From assembly GCA_038249605.1 (NCBI GenBank), contig JBBSDH010000161.1, positions 1 through 10,218 on the forward strand: a stretch of DNA of 10,218 nucleotides, given 5' to 3'. Below the pieces are notes generated by a model. The model made no database searches. It was not told where the DNA came from and was given only the letters and a program-made list of their open reading frames with translations. Position numbers and translations under genes: made by a program. The DNA comes from M3007 sp038249605. Lineage in GTDB: Bacteria; Bacteroidota; Bacteroidia; Chitinophagales; Saprospiraceae. Position 1 is the first letter of the stretch. Each line of letters starts with the position of its first letter. Below are positions 7,956 to 10,218 of the stretch, piece after piece.

Positions 7956-8495
7956 ATGAAAAACGTAGTTTCCCCAATGACATGCCTGCTGTTGGTTGCC
8001 ACGATGTTCTGTGCAACCGAAAAAGTGTATTCGAAGGATACCTTATTTGTTCATGAGGCCTTCATAAAATGGCAAAACGCTGCCGCCTACACCCTTGAAG
8101 TTGCGCGTTTGATGCCGGTGAGCGGGTTTGGTTTCAAGCCCATGCCCGATGAAATGTCCTTCGGTGAACAACTGGCCCACATCGGTAAAAACATGGTTTG
8201 GCTGGCCGGCGGTCACCTGACCAGCCAAACCTTTGAACACCCTTTAACATCGAAAGAAGTGCGCACACCGGCAGAAGAAATAGAGCTTTTGGCTGCTTCT
8301 CTGGTTTATGCCGAGGAGGCCATCCGGCAAACGTCTCCAGATTCTCTGTCGGCTAAAGGCGATTTTTTTGCCGGTCCCATGAGCAAACGGCAAATCATCA
8401 TGCTGATGCACGACCACATGACCCACCACCGCGGCCAGATCATTGTTTACCTGCGTTTGCAAAACATAAAACCTCCCAAATACAGGGGGTGGTAA
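7956..8495 (+). CDS. DinB family protein with N-terminal signal peptide
   Basis: A 179-residue protein with the DinB/YfiT-like four-helix metal-binding fold. The likely metal ligands are His75 in EQLAHIGKN, and His154 and His158 in the HDHMTHHRGQ block (152-161); this H-x(3)-H before RGQ is typical of the family. Residues 1-20 look like a signal peptide (Lys2 followed by a hydrophobic run from about residue 8), so the domain is probably exported; the Cys near its end does not sit in a good lipobox. Members of this fold include bacillithiol S-transferases (BstA/YfiT) and many enzymes of unknown activity, so substrate cannot be assigned. The ATG at 7956 has a TTTTG box just upstream. The gene is divergent from ypdA. 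Confidence 0.88.
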   Translation: MKNVVSPMTCLLLVATMFCATEKVYSKDTLFVHEAFIKWQNAAAYTLEVARLMPVSGFGFKPMPDEMSFGEQLAHIGKNMVWLAGGHLTSQTFEHPLTSKEVRTPAEEIELLAASLVYAEEAIRQTSPDSLSAKGDFFAGPMSKRQIIMLMHDHMTHHRGQIIVYLRLQNIKPPKYRGW

Positions 8496-8505
8496 CTGTT
8501 TTTTT
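8471..8505 (+). terminator. Possible weak intrinsic terminator after the DinB gene
   Basis: ACCTCC (8471-8476) can pair with GGGGGT (8485-8490), including one T-G wobble, over an eight-base loop. Seven T follow at 8499-8505. The stem overlaps the last codons of the DinB gene and lies eight bases from the T-tract, so the structure is imperfect. Confidence 0.3.
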
Positions 8506-8596
8506 AGAGCTTGTTCAGGATTTTGCGGCCCCTTGTCAGGAAATGGGTTACCTCTCGACAAAGTGATTCCAGACCTGCTTACTCTTACCAATCATT

Positions 8597-8604
8597 CAGG
8601 TTTG
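8597..8604 (+). promoter_or_regulatory. Candidate -7 element upstream of the anti-sigma gene
   Basis: CAGGTTTG matches TAnnTTTG except at the first base and lies 8-14 bp before the two possible start codons (8613 and 8619). A poor CCTG sits 19 bp upstream in the -33 position. The 123-bp gap after the DinB gene holds nothing else that I recognise. Confidence 0.3.
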
Positions 8605-8618
8605 CAAAAGTCATGCTT

Positions 8619-8894
8619 ATGAAATACCTCATGCTTTCTTGTTTTGCAGCTACCCGTTTGATGGAGAAAAGGTTGTCGGTGCAAGGGATTACGTTTTGGG
8701 AAAACATGCAGCTCAAAATGCATTTGCGCATGTGCGACCATTGCAGGGCTTTCGCCGAACAAAGCGTTACCATCGAAACTGCCATACACCGTCAGATTGA
8801 AAGTATAGAAGCTGATGAAACCAACAGCGATGGTGAACCTCCTGTGTTGCCCGAAGCGTTAAAAAAACACATTATGGAAAAACTTGGTTTGTAA
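8619..8894 (+). CDS. Small zinc-binding (ZAS/zf-HC2-type) anti-sigma factor-like protein
   Basis: A 91-residue soluble protein. Cys8 followed by the motif H35-x3-C39-x2-C42 (MHLRMCDHCRAF) matches the zinc-binding anti-sigma (ZAS) signature, and the layout MLSCFAATRLMEKRLS...HLxMCxxC resembles the small zf-HC2 proteins that accompany ECF-type sigma genes. Such proteins bind the sigma factor and block its use; some, such as RsrA, respond to thiol oxidation. No membrane segment is seen, so it should be cytoplasmic. The tail is acidic (ESIEADETNSDGE). The start is ATG 8619 or 8613 (two residues longer); the open frame upstream to 8511 gives unrelated residues and begins with TTG. It lies 150 bp before a sigma-factor gene on the same strand, its likely partner. 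Confidence 0.8.
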   Translation: MKYLMLSCFAATRLMEKRLSVQGITFWENMQLKMHLRMCDHCRAFAEQSVTIETAIHRQIESIEADETNSDGEPPVLPEALKKHIMEKLGL

Positions 8895-8908
8895 AGCCTA
8901 TTCGAATA

Positions 8909-8924
8909 TGTCGTAAATGCGACA
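8909..8924. repeat. Short dyad between the anti-sigma and sigma genes
   Basis: TGTCG (8909-8913) and CGACA (8920-8924) form a perfect five-bp inverted repeat with a six-base spacer, 14 bp after the anti-sigma stop codon. There is no T-tract, so it is a poor terminator. It could be an operator half-site pair for the downstream sigma gene or chance. Confidence 0.25.
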
Positions 8925-9044
8925 AGTACGGCCGAAACACCCGTGGCCAGGGATAAGCTTCAGCTAATCCATGTCTTAGCATATTACCTTAGCCAAACTT
9001 AAAACATCAGATACGATCCCAAAACAACACCAAATAAATCCAGG

Positions 9045-9602
9045 ATGAACGGAAATGTAGAACTGAAGATGTGGGTAGAGTCGTATGCCGACGAATTGTA
9101 CCGCAAAGCCTTGTTCCTTACATCCCACAGGGAAACATCTGAAGACATGGTTCAGGAGACGTTTCTTGCCGCGTCGCAAAACATCCACCAGTTTGAGGGC
9201 AAAAGCTCCCCGCGCACTTGGCTGCACGCCATTTTGAAAAACAAAGTAGCCGATCATTTCAGAGAACGCTACAAATTGACAAACCATGACTCCTCCTTAG
9301 AATCTTTTGAGGATCAATTTTTTACCAAAGAAGGCAGCTGGAAGCCCGAGGCGGCTCCAAATCCCTGGGGCGAATCGGAAAAACACCTTTTGGACGATCC
9401 TGATTTCAGCAAAGTTTTACAGGTATGCCTAGATCATCTGCCCCAACAATGGCGCGATATTGTTGTGTTGAAATTCCTGGAGGAACGCAAAGGCGAAGAC
9501 ATCAGCACTTATTTGGGCATCTCCACCGCCAACTATTGGCAAATCATGCACCGGGCCAAACTTCAATTGCGGGGCTGCATCGAAAAAGGTTGGTTTCATT
9601 AG
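9045..9602 (+). CDS. ECF-type RNA polymerase sigma-70 family sigma factor (TIGR02943-like)
   Basis: A 185-residue sigma factor that should direct RNA polymerase to a dedicated promoter set. Region 2 spans about 8-75, with the core-binding SEDMVQETFLAA helix (32-43) and the FEGKSSPRTWLHAILKNKVADHFR segment. Region 4 spans about 122-178, with LPQQWRDIVVLKFLEERKGEDIS and a helix-turn-helix, ISTANYWQIMHRAKLQLRGCIEKGWF. Between them, 78-118 is a longer linker than in most ECF sigmas, containing FFTKEGSWKPEAAPNPWG. This linker and the HRAKLQLRxCIExxWF ending are like the TIGR02943 group, which is often found with a small zf-HC2 protein; one is encoded just upstream. The ATG at 9045 fits the start of region 2; no clear ribosome binding site is seen, as is usual in Bacteroidota. 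Confidence 0.9.
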   Translation: MNGNVELKMWVESYADELYRKALFLTSHRETSEDMVQETFLAASQNIHQFEGKSSPRTWLHAILKNKVADHFRERYKLTNHDSSLESFEDQFFTKEGSWKPEAAPNPWGESEKHLLDDPDFSKVLQVCLDHLPQQWRDIVVLKFLEERKGEDISTYLGISTANYWQIMHRAKLQLRGCIEKGWFH

Positions 9603-9622
9603 GGCATTCGTTTTAGAACCTA

Positions 9623-9644
9623 CCGTGTTGTTAGCAACAAACGG
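9623..9644 (+). terminator. Stem-loop downstream of the sigma-factor gene
   Basis: CCGT-G-TTGTT (9623-9632) pairs with AACAA-ACGG (9636-9644) with one bulged G and a three-base AGC loop, nine base pairs in all. It lies 20 bp after the sigma stop codon. T-rich sequence follows only after 13 bases (9658-9670), so it is not a textbook intrinsic terminator, but its place between convergent genes fits that role. Confidence 0.45.
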
Positions 9645-9730
9645 CTTTGGTTGTCAGGTTTTTATCTTTTCCCGACTTCCCCTTTGAAGGTGATTTTCGC
9701 GGCACCAGACTTGTTGCGACGGGGTACTGT

Positions 9731-10218
9731 TTATTTTGGAAACGACCGCTGCACAATCTTCAAACTTTCGTCGTAAGCCAAGGCGCTTGATGCGATCAGT
9801 TCGCCACCGAAAAGGAAATCGGTGCCGCCTTTAAAGTCGCTCAAACGGCCACCGGCTTCGCGGATGAGCACTGCCCCACCAGCCACATCCCAGGCGCTGA
9901 GGCCGTATTCAAAAAACACGTCGTAACGACCGGCAGCTACATAGGCCAGGTCAAGGGCTGCCGAGCCGAAGCGCCGCACGCCACGCGAAACCCGCAGGAA
10001 ACTACGTAGGGTATCGAACCAGGCTTCTGCATGTTCAAAATTGTGGGAAGGAAAACCTGTGGCTATAAGGCATTTGCGGTAATCCGCCCGTTCGCTCACA
10101 CGGATGGCCTTGCCGTTGCACCAGGCGCCTCCATCCAGCCAGGCGTAAAACTGCTCGTCGTTCACGGCGTTGTGCACGATGCCCAGCACCAGTTCGTCGT
10201 TGTGGCGCAGGCCAACGC
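9731..10218 (-). CDS. Inositol monophosphatase family protein (5' part outside window)
   Basis: The C-terminal 161 residues of a Mg-dependent sugar/inositol phosphatase of the IMPase/SuhB family; the N-terminal part, including the DPIDGT metal site, lies beyond the right edge. Visible hallmarks are ELVLGIVHNAVNDEQFYAWL (the conserved ELVLGVVYxP-like strand), GGAWCNGKAIRVSE (substrate-domain GAxxNGxxIxVS motif), RRFGSAALDLAYVAAGRYDVFFE and SAWDVAGGAVLIREAGG, the second family signature whose Asp in WD binds metal. The frame stays open to position 10218, so the gene is cut by the window, not broken. The stop is TAA at 9731-9733. It is convergent with the sigma gene. The exact substrate (inositol phosphate, 3'-phosphoadenosine phosphate or another) cannot be told from this part. 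Confidence 0.92.
   Translation of the reverse strand, partial: VGLRHNDELVLGIVHNAVNDEQFYAWLDGGAWCNGKAIRVSERADYRKCLIATGFPSHNFEHAEAWFDTLRSFLRVSRGVRRFGSAALDLAYVAAGRYDVFFEYGLSAWDVAGGAVLIREAGGRLSDFKGGTDFLFGGELIASSALAYDESLKIVQRSFPK

Noticed and set aside
8511..8618. Longer version of the anti-sigma-like protein starting at a TTG at 8511.
   Set aside because: The added residues are Arg/Ser-rich and unlike the family, which usually starts about seven to ten residues before the first Cys; ATG 8619 fits that.
8985..8992. TACCTTAG as a -7 element for the sigma gene.
   Set aside because: It has one mismatch in the critical TTTG part, no -33 partner, and lies 52 bp from the start codon, so the support is too thin.

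Overview
The window reads as chromosomal DNA of a member of the Bacteroidota, most likely the Saprospiria (Lewinella/Haliscomenobacter-type). The reasons are a large surface protein with a type IX secretion (T9SS) C-terminal sorting domain and SprB-like repeats, a DUF1800-DUF1501 gene pair, a Bacteroidota-style YpdA flavoprotein, and start regions with degenerate TTTG / TAnnTTTG promoter elements close to the start codon. The taxon is inferred from protein character only. No rRNA, tRNA, CRISPR array, transposase or phage gene is visible.

Layout. Positions 1-239 are non-coding and hold GCATTCC heptamer tandem repeats woven into a 35-bp perfect inverted repeat, just downstream of the first gene. 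Positions 240-3488 (-) encode a 1082-residue secreted multidomain protein: signal peptide, two jelly-roll domains, three PPC-like domains, SprB-like repeats and a T9SS sorting domain. A 169-bp AT-rich divergent promoter region follows. Positions 3658-6779 (+) hold a two-gene operon of a DUF1800 protein and a Tat-signal DUF1501 protein with a C-terminal beta-sandwich extension. Positions 6819-7787 (-) encode a YpdA-type bacillithiol-disulfide-reductase-like flavoprotein, convergent with the DUF1501 gene. Diverging from it at 7956 (+) is an exported DinB-fold protein. After that come a 91-residue zinc-binding anti-sigma-like protein (8619-8894) and a sigma-70/ECF-type sigma factor (9045-9602). 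The window closes with the 3' part of an inositol-monophosphatase-family gene on the minus strand, running off the right edge.

How the genes may work together. DUF1800 and DUF1501 almost certainly act as a pair, and the sigma and ZAS proteins as a regulator/antagonist pair. The ypdA/dinB divergence is suggestive because bacillithiol S-transferases belong to the DinB fold. With the possibly redox-responsive ZAS protein next door, 6.8-9.6 kb could be a small thiol-redox neighbourhood, but this is inference. No clearly undescribed system was found. The most unusual items are the heptamer/inverted-repeat element, the Tat-plus-sorting-domain arrangement of the DUF1501 protein beside a signal-less DUF1800 partner, the loss of the GGGPCG cysteine in YpdA, and the anti-sigma-before-sigma gene order.
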